NCBI GenBank assembly: GCA_958443615.1
Contig: CAUCLI010000007.1
Location: forward strand, 1-64,000
DNA length: 64,000 bases
Origin: an uncultured Collinsella sp.
Lineage (GTDB): Bacteria > Actinomycetota > Coriobacteriia > Coriobacteriales > Coriobacteriaceae
Direction: 5' to 3'
The position numbers were made by a program, and so were the translations under genes. The notes under the pieces were generated by a model. It ran no database searches, had not been told where the DNA came from, and saw only the letters and a program-made list of their open reading frames with translations. Positions 43,869 to 51,664 of the stretch are shown piece after piece; positions within the stretch are counted from its first letter, which is position 1, and each line of letters opens with the position of its first letter.

Positions 43869-44843
43869 ATGATAGACGCACCGCGCGCGCACCATGCGGC
43901 AGCGCCCTTCCGGCACCCCTTCCCCCATCGCCTCCGCCTCGTTTCCCGGACTCCGAGGAAGACCCTTCTCGCGGGGGTCCTCTCCCTGCTCACGCCCCTC
44001 GCGCTCCTCGGCGGTTGCGCAAGCGATGATCCCGCCGCCTCGGCGTCCCCGGATTTTCCCGGGGGCACCGGGATCGTCGAGATCCAAGACACCACCGCGG
44101 ATGAGATCGCCGCGCTCGACCCGGACGCCGTCGCGCGCAAGCAGGCCGCGGAGCAGGCACGGGCGGAGCTCGATGCCGCCCTTGCGGCCATCGAGGCGAG
44201 TGGTGCGAGCATCAGCTGCATAGCCCTCGACCTCGTCGGCGACGGCGTCATCGAACATGACGCCGACCGGGTGTATTACAGCGCGAGCAGCATCAAGGGC
44301 CCCTTCTGCGTCGGTCTCGTGCGCTCGCAGGGAGACGATGCCCGCTCGCGCTACGGAGACCTCATCACCGCAACCGTCGTCGATTCCAGCAATGAGGCTT
44401 ATGAGGCGCTCCGGGAGCGGGTCGCCGGCCAGCCCATTCTCAAAAACCTCTTTCGAGAGGCGGGGGTCGAACGCGATGCGGGGCACTGGTACACCGATTA
44501 CAGCGTCCGAGACCTCGCCGCCATCTGGCGCGCATGCGCCCAATGGCTCTCCTCCGACGATCCGAACGCCCAATGGCTCGGCGGCTTGCTCGGCGATTCG
44601 CTGAATTCCCGCGTGGACGATGTCGCCGTGGGCGAGCAAGTCGTCACATGGTCCAAGGCCGGTTGGTTCTCCGGTGAGGAGCGCTACGACGTCACATTCG
44701 ACGGCGGCGTCATCAAAACGTCCCGAGGCGCCTACGCCATCGCCGTGGCGACCGATCGCGGCTCAGATTTCAAGGCCATCGAGAGCGTCATGCGCCCGCT
44801 CGCCGCGCTCGCCGAAGCGGAATTCCCGTCCGCACGGCCATGA
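43869..44843 (+). CDS. Class A beta-lactamase-like serine hydrolase, lipoprotein
   Basis: A 324-residue exported protein. A long basic N-terminus and hydrophobic segment end in LLGGCAS, a lipobox (Cys near residue 50). The conserved fold contains SASSIKGP (the S-x-x-K nucleophile motif), VVDSSNEAY (an SxN-like second motif) and WSKAGWFSG (a K-x-G third motif with Ala). These three elements in order mark the serine beta-lactamase/penicillin-binding fold. The substitutions argue for a cell-wall or esterase role rather than resistance. ATG 43869 has GGGGGCATCCG upstream, a weak site. Confidence 0.8.
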   Translation: MIDAPRAHHAAAPFRHPFPHRLRLVSRTPRKTLLAGVLSLLTPLALLGGCASDDPAASASPDFPGGTGIVEIQDTTADEIAALDPDAVARKQAAEQARAELDAALAAIEASGASISCIALDLVGDGVIEHDADRVYYSASSIKGPFCVGLVRSQGDDARSRYGDLITATVVDSSNEAYEALRERVAGQPILKNLFREAGVERDAGHWYTDYSVRDLAAIWRACAQWLSSDDPNAQWLGGLLGDSLNSRVDDVAVGEQVVTWSKAGWFSGEERYDVTFDGGVIKTSRGAYAIAVATDRGSDFKAIESVMRPLAALAEAEFPSARP

Positions 44844-44931
44844 CCGCCCAACTCGGCGACACATCCGCTCGCATCGAGCGCACGTCCTCAGACGACCCTA
44901 TAATGGTCTGAGCCACATCGAAAGGAACCAT

Positions 44932-45420
44932 GTGAAGGTCATCGTCTACACCGACGGCTCGTCGCGCGGCAACCCTGGCCCGGGCGGATACGGCGCCGTG
45001 CTGCGCTACACCGCGCCCTCCGGCAAGCTGCACACCCTCGAGCTCTCCCGCGGCTACGACCGCACCACCAACAACCGCATGGAGCTTTTGGGGGTCATCT
45101 CGGCGCTCGAGGCGCTCAACCGCCCCTGCGAGGTCGAGGTCCACTCCGACTCCCAATACGTATGCAACGCCTTCAACCAGCACTGGGTCGAGGGCTGGAT
45201 CCGCCGCGGATGGAAGACCTCGCAGAAGAAACCCGTCAAAAACGTCGACCTGTGGAAGCGCCTCCTCGCCGCGAAGAAGCCCCACAGCGTGACCTTCCAC
45301 TGGGTGAAGGGGCATGCCGGCCACGAGTTCAACGAGCGCTGCGACGAGCTCGCCACCAAGGCCGCAGACGGTTCGAATCGCCTGGTCGACACCGGATTCG
45401 TCGAGGGCGAATCCGACTAA
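44932..45420 (+). CDS. rnhA: Ribonuclease HI
   Basis: A 162-residue RNase HI that degrades the RNA strand of RNA-DNA hybrids. The four catalytic acids are in [15 protein letters not shown] (Asp), NNRMELLG (Glu), EVHSDSQYV (Asp) and the C-terminal NERCDELA (Asp); [11 protein letters not shown] holds the handle His. The start is the GTG at 44932 with AAAGGAACC upstream; an overlapping ATG at 44930 is out of frame and followed by TGA. TATAAT at 44899-44904 is a likely -10. Confidence 0.93.
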   Translation: MKVIVYTDGSSRGNPGPGGYGAVLRYTAPSGKLHTLELSRGYDRTTNNRMELLGVISALEALNRPCEVEVHSDSQYVCNAFNQHWVEGWIRRGWKTSQKKPVKNVDLWKRLLAAKKPHSVTFHWVKGHAGHEFNERCDELATKAADGSNRLVDTGFVEGESD

Positions 45421-45439
45421 GGGGGACCTCGCCAGCCGC

Positions 45440-45482
45440 CCCCGGCACCGATGGCGGGGACCGCCCGCCGTCGGTGCCGGGG
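45440..45482 (+). terminator. Hairpin after rnhA
   Basis: CCCCGGCACCGA (45440-45451) pairs exactly with TCGGTGCCGGGG (45471-45482), loop 19 bases, no T-run. Confidence 0.5.
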
Positions 45483-45531
45483 ACAAAAGGCAGACCGGCA
45501 TCCCCGGCACATACGAGAGGAAGGAACCGAC

Positions 45532-46668
45532 ATGATTCGCATCGCAACCATCGGAACGAGCGGCATCACCGCGAGCATGCTCAGCGCCCTGTCGAATGTT
45601 GAGGGCGCCGTGTTCGTGGGAACGCTCTCGCGAAACGGAGAGCGCGCGGCGGCTTTCACCGCCGAGCACGGCGGAACGCTCCCCTTCACCTCCCTCGACG
45701 AGCTCGCGGCGAGTGGGGACGTGGACGCGGTCTACATCGGCAGCCCCAACGCCCTCCATCACGACCAGGCGCTCGCCTGCATCGCGGGGGGCAAGCACGT
45801 CATCGTCGAAAAGCCCTTCTGCGCCAACCGCCGCGAGGCCGCCGAGGTGTTCGAGGCGGCGCGGGGGGCGGGCGTGGTCGCGCTCGAGGCGATGCGCCCC
45901 CTGCACGACCCCGCCTTCCACGCCATCAAGGACGCCCTGCCCCGACTCGGCGCCATTCGCCGCGCCACGCTGCGCTTCGGCAAGTACTCCTCCCGCTACG
46001 ACGAGATCCTCGCGGGGCGCCGGACCAACATCTTCGACTGCGCCATGGCGTCGGGCTCCATCATGGACATCGGCGTCTACTGCGTCGAGCCGCTCATCGA
46101 GTTGTTCGGCGCCCCCGAACGCGTGCTCGCCTCCGCGACGCTGCTCGACGAGGCGACCCGCGAGCTCACGAACGGCCCCATCGACGGATCGGGCGTCATC
46201 CTCGCGTCCTATCCGCACATGACCGCAGTCCTCGCCCACTCCAAGACCACCAACGACCTCTCCGACAGCCAGATCGAGGGCGAGCTGGGAACCCTCACCG
46301 TGCGCGGCATCTCCGCCCCATCCGCCGCCCACCTCGACTTGCGCGCCGACGCCGAGCACCGGTCGGATGCGGTCGGTTACTCCTCCGCACAGACCGTCGA
46401 GCAGGGCATCGACCTGCCCTCGTTCGAAAACACCATGCAACACGAACTCGCGGATTTCATCACCGCCATAGAGGCCGTCCACGCGGGCGCGGACTGCGCG
46501 CAGGCCGCCTGCGGCCCCTTTGGCACCGTGGCCCATTTCCGTGAGGTGACGCTTTCATCCCTCGACCTCATGGATGAGGCGCGCCGTCAGATGGGCGTGC
46601 GCTTCCCCGCCGACGATGCGCCCGACCGCAAGGGCGAGGAGCAACCATGGGCATCTTCGAGCGCATGA
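45532..46668 (+). CDS. Gfo/Idh/MocA-family NAD(P)-dependent oxidoreductase
   Basis: A 378-residue sugar or inositol-type dehydrogenase. The Rossmann domain starts with IRIATIGTSGITASML; VYIGSPNALHHDQAL and VIVEKPFCANRREA carry the conserved Pro-Asn and the EKP lysine. The C-terminal domain contains GGAIMDIGVY-like SIMDIGVYCVEPLIELFG, with the catalytic Asp/His region. Substrate is not indicated. AGGAAGGA precedes ATG 45532. The last codons overlap the acylphosphatase start, so the two are an operon. Confidence 0.9.
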   Translation: MIRIATIGTSGITASMLSALSNVEGAVFVGTLSRNGERAAAFTAEHGGTLPFTSLDELAASGDVDAVYIGSPNALHHDQALACIAGGKHVIVEKPFCANRREAAEVFEAARGAGVVALEAMRPLHDPAFHAIKDALPRLGAIRRATLRFGKYSSRYDEILAGRRTNIFDCAMASGSIMDIGVYCVEPLIELFGAPERVLASATLLDEATRELTNGPIDGSGVILASYPHMTAVLAHSKTTNDLSDSQIEGELGTLTVRGISAPSAAHLDLRADAEHRSDAVGYSSAQTVEQGIDLPSFENTMQHELADFITAIEAVHAGADCAQAACGPFGTVAHFREVTLSSLDLMDEARRQMGVRFPADDAPDRKGEEQPWASSSA

Positions 46669-47066
46669 TGGGGCACGCCCGGCAATTCGAGCGCGAGTCG
46701 GGCATCTCGAAGGACGATGTCGAGGACGCCGGGCGCGTAAGCCCCTGCGAATCCGAGCTCATCTCGAAACTCTCCGAGATCGACGGGGCCGTCCGACTTT
46801 CCCTGCTGTTCAGCGGCAGCGTGCAGGGGGTCGGGTTCCGTTGGACCAACCAGGAGCTCGCCCGTGAGCGCAACCTCACCGGATGGGTCCGGAACTTGCC
46901 CGACGGGACGGTCCGCATGGAGATCCAGGGAACGGCGCGTGCGGTCGCCGCGCACCTCGAACGCATCCACGCGTACTACCGGCGCTTCGGCAACCGCGTC
47001 TGGCTCGAATCGGCCAAGCTCCTCCCCCATGTCGAAGGCGAGGGCGATTTCGAGGTTCGTTTCTGA
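46647..47066 (+). CDS. Acylphosphatase with N-terminal extension
   Basis: A 139-residue protein. Residues about 48-139 are an acylphosphatase: LLFSGSVQGVGFRWT carries the substrate Arg and GWVRNLPDGTVRMEIQG the catalytic Asn. It hydrolyses acyl phosphates. Family members are usually about 90 residues, so the first ~45 residues (acidic, with ESGISKDDVEDAG) are extra. The ATG lies inside the end of the oxidoreductase gene, with AAGGGCGAGGAG upstream, indicating coupled translation. Confidence 0.88.
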   Translation: MGIFERMMGHARQFERESGISKDDVEDAGRVSPCESELISKLSEIDGAVRLSLLFSGSVQGVGFRWTNQELARERNLTGWVRNLPDGTVRMEIQGTARAVAAHLERIHAYYRRFGNRVWLESAKLLPHVEGEGDFEVRF

Positions 47067-47295
47067 CCGGCCCGCACCTCACGACCCCGATTCCTCAAGC
47101 CCCGCGGGGCGGGCCCGGCGAATGCGCGCAAAGCGCCCTGGGGTTCGACGGGCACGCCCCGACGCGCACGCCCCATGTGCCACCCGTCGAATCATTGCAT
47201 GTTTAGAGACATTTTTCGGAAATCGAGGGCATCTCCTTGCCTTGCGCCTCCCCTTCTGCTCAAATGCTACTTATAAGGTAACGATAGGAGACGCC

Positions 47296-47718
47296 ATGAG
47301 CACCACGGCCACCGGGCAGCCCGTCACACGCCGCAACACGCGTCAGCGACAGCTGGTGCTCGACGCCGTGCGCGCGCGATGCGACCATCCCACCGCGGAG
47401 GACATCTACCTCGACGTTCACGCAATCGACGAGAGGATCAGCCGCGGAACGGTCTACCGCAACCTCAACCTGCTCATCGAGACGGGGGCCATCACCACGG
47501 TGAAGGCGCCCGGCACCACGCGGTTCGACTGGCGCTGCGACGGACATGGGCACGCGGTCTGCCGCTCCTGCGGCGCCGTCGCCGACATCCTGCTGCCCTA
47601 CGACGACGGGCTCGACGAGCGCGCCGGCGAGGAATCCGGCTTCGCCGTCGATGCCCACAGCCTCGTGTTCGAGGGGCTCTGCCCCGCCTGCCAACAGGGG
47701 CGGGCGGCGACCGACTAG
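47296..47718 (+). CDS. Fur/PerR-family metalloregulator
   Basis: A 140-residue Fur-superfamily repressor. TRRNTRQRQLVLDAV and SRGTVYRNLNLLIETG are the winged-helix DNA-binding part. GHAVCRSCG and the C-terminal CPAC are the two Cys pairs of the structural zinc site, and DGHGHAVC supplies His ligands for the regulatory metal. PerR (peroxide) and Fur (iron) cannot be separated here. The leader has a CTTATAAG-like half operator (about 47270-47278), so autoregulation is possible. Its stop shares the bases CTAG with the stop of the convergent HAD gene. Confidence 0.88.
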   Translation: MSTTATGQPVTRRNTRQRQLVLDAVRARCDHPTAEDIYLDVHAIDERISRGTVYRNLNLLIETGAITTVKAPGTTRFDWRCDGHGHAVCRSCGAVADILLPYDDGLDERAGEESGFAVDAHSLVFEGLCPACQQGRAATD

Positions 47719-48482
47719 ATTATCCCCAGGTCCCTGCAGGCGTTCCAGATTCCGTCGTCATCCACGTCGGACGTGACATAGCCGGCGCGCGCCTTGACGC
47801 CGTCCCAGGCGTTCCCCATGGCGACGCTCGTCCCGACCACCTCGAACATACCCAGGTCGTTCTCGCCGTCGCCGAACGCGATGGCCTCCTCGGGAGCGAT
47901 CCCGAAGCGCTCGAGCGCCGCGCGGACGCCGTGGTCCTTGCCGCCCTTCGCGGGGACGACATCGCAGAACAGGTCGTTCCAGCGCGTCGCGGCGACATTG
48001 CTGGTTCTCGAGAGGAACACGTCCTCGATATCGCGATCGCCGAACACGTTGAACTGGTACACGGGGCGCTCGTAGGCCCAATCGAGATCCCCGAGCTCGT
48101 AATCGAGTCCGACCTGGCGCCCCAGCTCGAGCACGCGCTCGCCCGCATGGTTGACGAACGATCGGCTCCCCTGCATGACGTAGAGGTCGTACAGGCCCTC
48201 ACGCGCCTGCTCGACCAGAACGCGCACATCTTCGTCGTCGATGTGGACGTCGCGGAAGACGCCGTCGGCGTCATAGCACAGTTGACCGTTCATGGTCACA
48301 TACGCATCGAAGCCGGTCTTGACCTCGTCTTGCATCTCCATCGCCGAGCGGCCGCTCGCGATGCAGACCTTGATGCCGCGCTCGCGCATGGCCTCGATCG
48401 CACGCCACGTGCTCTCGGGCACGCGGTGAGTCTTGAATCCGATGAGCGTCCCGTCGATGTCGAAAAACGCCGCCTTGATCAT
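47715..48482 (-). CDS. HAD-superfamily hydrolase (Cof type)
   Basis: A 255-residue Cof-type HAD phosphatase. KAAFFDIDGTLIG has the two catalytic Asp residues, CIASGRSAM follows, and a Cof-type cap domain sits between there and KGGKDHGVRAALERFG; FGDGENDLGMFEVVGTSVAMGNA is motif IV. It likely dephosphorylates sugar phosphates or pyridoxal phosphate. GAGGGGG precedes ATG 48482. The stop overlaps the convergent fur stop in CTAG. Confidence 0.92.
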   Translation of the reverse strand: MIKAAFFDIDGTLIGFKTHRVPESTWRAIEAMRERGIKVCIASGRSAMEMQDEVKTGFDAYVTMNGQLCYDADGVFRDVHIDDEDVRVLVEQAREGLYDLYVMQGSRSFVNHAGERVLELGRQVGLDYELGDLDWAYERPVYQFNVFGDRDIEDVFLSRTSNVAATRWNDLFCDVVPAKGGKDHGVRAALERFGIAPEEAIAFGDGENDLGMFEVVGTSVAMGNAWDGVKARAGYVTSDVDDDGIWNACRDLGII

Positions 48483-48517
48483 TGGTACCCCCTCATGAGC
48501 CGCACGGACGTGCGGCG

Positions 48518-49651
48518 TTACAGAATCTCGAGTGCCCCGTCCTTCACGGTCAGGCCGATATCGCCTCGGAGCAGGTCGTCGATGAGCGTCCCCACCAGCT
48601 CGAAACGCCACCCCTCGCGAAGCGGGCTGCGCTCGGGGTGCTCGATGTAGTCGAGCAGGCCGTCGCGCGAGACGATCAACGAGGTCGCGACGCCCGAGCG
48701 GTCGGACACGAGGCGAATCAGGGCGTACATGAGGTCGATGACGCTCTCGAGCTCCGGCGCCGGGGTGCGGTGCGCACGGCCGATCGACGGCAGGTTCTCC
48801 TGCGGGCACCGGCGGCCGCGGGCGATGGCGTCGAGCGCGACCTCGACATCGCGGGAGCTCAACTGCTCGGTGCCGCGCACGGCGCGGAAATCCTCCACGG
48901 TCTGGGGGGCGCGCTTGCACAGGGCCAACAGGACCTCGTCGGACATGACCCACTTGCGCGGGATATCCCGGGTCTCGGCGCGCTGCTCGCGCCACGCGGC
49001 CAACTCGCGCGCCACCGCGAGCTGACGGCGCGTGCAGGCGTTCACGCGCTTCACGCGCTTGTAGGCGGCGCGGGGGTCGTTCCGATAATGGGCGGGGTCC
49101 GCGAGCGGGCGGATCTCGTCGCGCACCCAGGCGGTCCGCCCGAGGGAATGGAGCTTGGAATCGATGACGCGATAGGCATCGATGAGATAGCGGACATCGT
49201 CCAGGGCGTATTCGACCTGCTTGTCGCTCAGCGGGCGGCGGGACCAATCCGTCAGCGACTCCGTCTTGGGCAGCGAGACGCCGCAGAACGTGCTCACGAG
49301 GTTGTGATAGGAGCATTGGGCGCGCTCGCCCAGGAAACCGGCGGCGACCTGCGTGTCGAATATCGGCGCGGGCACCGCCCCGAGGGCATGGCACAGGACC
49401 TCCATGTCCTGGGAGCACGCATGGAAGACCTTGAGCGTGTCGACATCGGCCATGAGCCCGGCGAGCGGGCCCATATCCCCGATCTCGAGCGGGTCGATGA
49501 CCACGCACTCGTCGGGGGTGGCGACCTGCACCAGGCACAATTTGGCGTGGTAGGTTTTCTCCCGCAGGAACTCCGTGTCGATGGCGATCGCCGGGAAAGC
49601 GGCGGCACGGCTGCAGAAGGCTCTGAGGTCCTCATTTGTGGAGATGTACAT
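48518..49651 (-). CDS. rnd: Ribonuclease D
   Basis: A 377-residue 3'-5' exoribonuclease of the DEDD family. AIDTEFLREKTYHAKLCLVQ has the first Asp-Glu, VFHACSQDMEVL the second Asp, and YALDDVRYLIDAYRVI the last Asp with its Tyr. Two HRDC-like helical domains follow, with PRKWVMSDEVLLALC. It trims stable RNA precursors. GGGAGA precedes ATG 49651. It is divergent from the lipid kinase gene and upstream of the HAD gene. Confidence 0.93.
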   Translation of the reverse strand: MYISTNEDLRAFCSRAAAFPAIAIDTEFLREKTYHAKLCLVQVATPDECVVIDPLEIGDMGPLAGLMADVDTLKVFHACSQDMEVLCHALGAVPAPIFDTQVAAGFLGERAQCSYHNLVSTFCGVSLPKTESLTDWSRRPLSDKQVEYALDDVRYLIDAYRVIDSKLHSLGRTAWVRDEIRPLADPAHYRNDPRAAYKRVKRVNACTRRQLAVARELAAWREQRAETRDIPRKWVMSDEVLLALCKRAPQTVEDFRAVRGTEQLSSRDVEVALDAIARGRRCPQENLPSIGRAHRTPAPELESVIDLMYALIRLVSDRSGVATSLIVSRDGLLDYIEHPERSPLREGWRFELVGTLIDDLLRGDIGLTVKDGALEIL

Positions 49652-49745
49652 TCGTCTCCCTGATACGGGAAAACCCGCGTGCGACACGGGTAGGATTACG
49701 TCAACTTGTAACTATACCCGCCTTTTCGCGAACAGGGAACTCACC

Positions 49746-50657
49746 ATGCGTTGCCTCATCATCCACAACCCCGCATCCGGCCCCCGCTCAGACGAGATCT
49801 TCGACTTCGCGCGCGCGCTGTCCGAGGCCGGGGACGAGGTCTGCATGCGCTTCATCGGCGATGGGATGGAGCCCCACGAGGCCGCCGAGGATGTGCGCGC
49901 CTTCGATCGCGTCGTGGTCTCCGGCGGCGACGGCACCGTCTCCAACGTGCTCGACCACGTCCGCGGCAGCGGCGTCCCCACACTCGTCTTCCCCTCCGGC
50001 ACCGCCAACCTGTTCTTCAACAACATCGGCAACGCCCCCGAGCCCACCGCGCTCGCCAAGGCGTGCCGCGACGGCCGCACCAAGAAAGCCGATATGGGGG
50101 AGCTCTTCTGGAAGGACGAGGACGGCGACATCCGGCGCCACGGCTTCATCATCATCGCCGGCACCGGCTTCGACGCCGACATCATGCACAAGGCCGAGCC
50201 CGCCAAGGGCGAAATGGGCGAGATCGCCTACTTCCTCTCCGCCCTCGCCAACCCCGCCCCCACCGTCGCGCATTTCACCATCGAGCACGACGGCGAGGTC
50301 GACGAGCTCGACGGGATCGGCTGCATGGTGGGCAACACCTCGCTCATCCAAAACGACATCAACCTGTTCCCCGATTGCCGTATGGACGACGGGTTCATAG
50401 ACATCGCGATCATCCAGCCCGCCAAGACCGTCGAGCTGCTCCCCACCCTGCTCGCCGGCGTGCTCGACCCCGCGGGCAAGGGTCTCGGCAGGCCGCAGTT
50501 CACGCTCTTCCAAGCCAAGGAGGCCCGCATCACCTGCACGCCCTCCCTCGGCATGGAGTTCGACGGCGAGCTCATCCGCAACAACACGGGCGAGTTCGGC
50601 GCCCGCGTCCTGCCCGCCTGCCTCGACCTCATCGTCGATGACTTCGCCAAGCTGTGA
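49746..50657 (+). CDS. Diacylglycerol-kinase-family lipid kinase
   Basis: A 303-residue soluble lipid kinase (DagK/YegS type). The N-terminus CLIIHNPASGPRSDEIFDF carries the NPxSG motif, and VVVSGGDGTVSNVLDHV is the ATP-binding GGDGT loop. The rest is a beta-sandwich with GTGFDADIMHKAEPAKG and CMVGNTS; the final part has MEFDGEL. It phosphorylates diacylglycerol or a related lipid. It precedes the tryptophan-attenuated operon but has no sign of being part of it, since a promoter lies between. Confidence 0.88.
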   Translation: MRCLIIHNPASGPRSDEIFDFARALSEAGDEVCMRFIGDGMEPHEAAEDVRAFDRVVVSGGDGTVSNVLDHVRGSGVPTLVFPSGTANLFFNNIGNAPEPTALAKACRDGRTKKADMGELFWKDEDGDIRRHGFIIIAGTGFDADIMHKAEPAKGEMGEIAYFLSALANPAPTVAHFTIEHDGEVDELDGIGCMVGNTSLIQNDINLFPDCRMDDGFIDIAIIQPAKTVELLPTLLAGVLDPAGKGLGRPQFTLFQAKEARITCTPSLGMEFDGELIRNNTGEFGARVLPACLDLIVDDFAKL

Positions 50658-50721
50658 CGTGCGCGCGACGCACGGTTGAGCCACCGCGTGTAACAGCGCG
50701 GAAACGAACCTCCCGCGGCCG

Positions 50722-50749
50722 TTGCGAACGCACTGCGCTGTGCTATAGT
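50722..50749 (+). promoter_or_regulatory. Promoter of the leader peptide/ECF operon
   Basis: TTGCGA (50722-50727), a 16-base spacer and TATAGT (50744-50749), with TG one base before the -10 (TGCTATAGT). It lies 45 bases upstream of the leader-peptide ATG. Confidence 0.7.
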
Positions 50750-50794
50750 GCCTAACCATCAGAGCGATCCCGACCACCGAAAGGAGCCGTCACC

Positions 50795-50866
50795 ATGAAG
50801 CAGATCATCTCCATCTCCCTCAACAACTGGTGGTGGCATGACGCGTCTTCGGCCGGTCAACGGTGA
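50795..50866 (+). CDS. Tryptophan-rich leader peptide (attenuator)
   Basis: A 23-residue open frame with AAAGGAG at ideal spacing from ATG 50795. The middle reads NNWWWHD: three consecutive TGG codons at 50828-50836, unexpected by chance in such a short peptide. The frame ends at TGA 50864-50866, just before a terminator-type hairpin. This is the architecture of an amino acid operon attenuator in which ribosome stalling at Trp codons permits read-through. The next gene is a TrpP-type S component, which fits tryptophan as the sensed amino acid. Confidence 0.85.
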   Translation: MKQIISISLNNWWWHDASSAGQR

Positions 50867-50928
50867 GTCCTCACACGTATATGCCACTCAGGTAGCACGA
50901 GGCCTCCGGTTTGACCGGGGGCCTTTCT
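50853..50928 (+). promoter_or_regulatory. Transcription attenuator (terminator and alternative pairing)
   Basis: GGCCTCCGGT (50901-50910) pairs over its whole length with ACCGGGGGCC (50914-50923), one G-U pair, followed by TTTCTC: a terminator. An alternative pairing exists: CCGGTCAA (50853-50860), inside the leader frame just after the Trp codons, is the exact complement of TTGACCGG (50911-50918), which includes half of the terminator's 3' arm. A ribosome stalled on the Trp codons leaves 50853-50860 free; one that reaches the stop covers it. Confidence 0.8.
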
Positions 50929-51019
50929 CATCTCGGCCCCCTCGCGTCATGCGAACCGCCTTCACCGACTTCCACCCCATCCCGCGGGCGCGAAGCGCCG
51001 CGCGCGAAAGGAGCCCGAC

Positions 51020-51595
51020 ATGTCCGCAACCAACCAACCCGCCGGAAAGGCCCGCACCATCACCTCCGTCAAGAGCACCGGCCTCGACATCAAGAGCCTC
51101 GTCCTGCTCGCCGTCCTGCTCGCAGCGGGCTTCATCCTGAACTTCACCGCGGGCAAGGCGATCTCCGCCGTCTCCGGCGGCGCCATCTCGCCGGAGTTCA
51201 TCATCTCCGCCTTCTGCCTCACCATCCTGATCGTGCGCCCCAACGTCCTCCAGGCGCTCGTGATCGGCCTCATCTCCGCGGCGGTGATCCAGGTCACCAC
51301 CACCTCTCCGGGCATCGACTTCCTCGCCGAGGGCGTCGCCGCGATGGTCATGGCGCTCATCGTGAACGCCGGCATGCGGACGCGCGCCCAAGCCCTCATC
51401 CCGACCATCGGGACGTTCGTGACGACGTTCCTGTCCGGGTGCATCTTCATGGTCGTCAAGATGGCGCTCATGGGATTCGCCGGCGAGCTCGCCGCCGTCA
51501 TGATGCCCGTCATCGCCCTGACCGCCGTCTTCAACGCGATCCTGGTCGGAGCGCTGTACCTCCCCATCAAGAAGGCGCTCGGCCTGAACGACTAG
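51020..51595 (+). CDS. trpP: ECF transporter S component, TrpP family (tryptophan uptake)
   Basis: A 191-residue membrane protein with about six helices after a soluble N-terminus. RPNVLQALVIGLISAAVIQV, then the TTSPGIDF region, and IGTFVTTFLSGCIFMVVKMAL resemble TrpP (Bacillus YhaG). It lies directly before fused EcfA and EcfT genes, so it is the substrate-binding S component. The Trp-codon attenuator upstream independently supports tryptophan (or a derivative such as indole-related amino acids) as substrate. GAAAGGAG precedes ATG 51020. A dedicated S component with its own energising genes is a group I ECF arrangement. Confidence 0.82.
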   Translation: MSATNQPAGKARTITSVKSTGLDIKSLVLLAVLLAAGFILNFTAGKAISAVSGGAISPEFIISAFCLTILIVRPNVLQALVIGLISAAVIQVTTTSPGIDFLAEGVAAMVMALIVNAGMRTRAQALIPTIGTFVTTFLSGCIFMVVKMALMGFAGELAAVMMPVIALTAVFNAILVGALYLPIKKALGLND

Positions 51596-51664
51596 CGCAT
51601 ATTGCCGGCGGGGCGCCCGGGAACGCGCGCGGGCGCCCCTCGGTGCGACCACGATAAGGACCCC

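Noticed and set aside
44930..44935. ATG just before the rnhA start
   Set aside because: It is out of frame and is followed at once by TGA. The overlapping GTG at 44932 has the correct frame and ribosome-binding distance.
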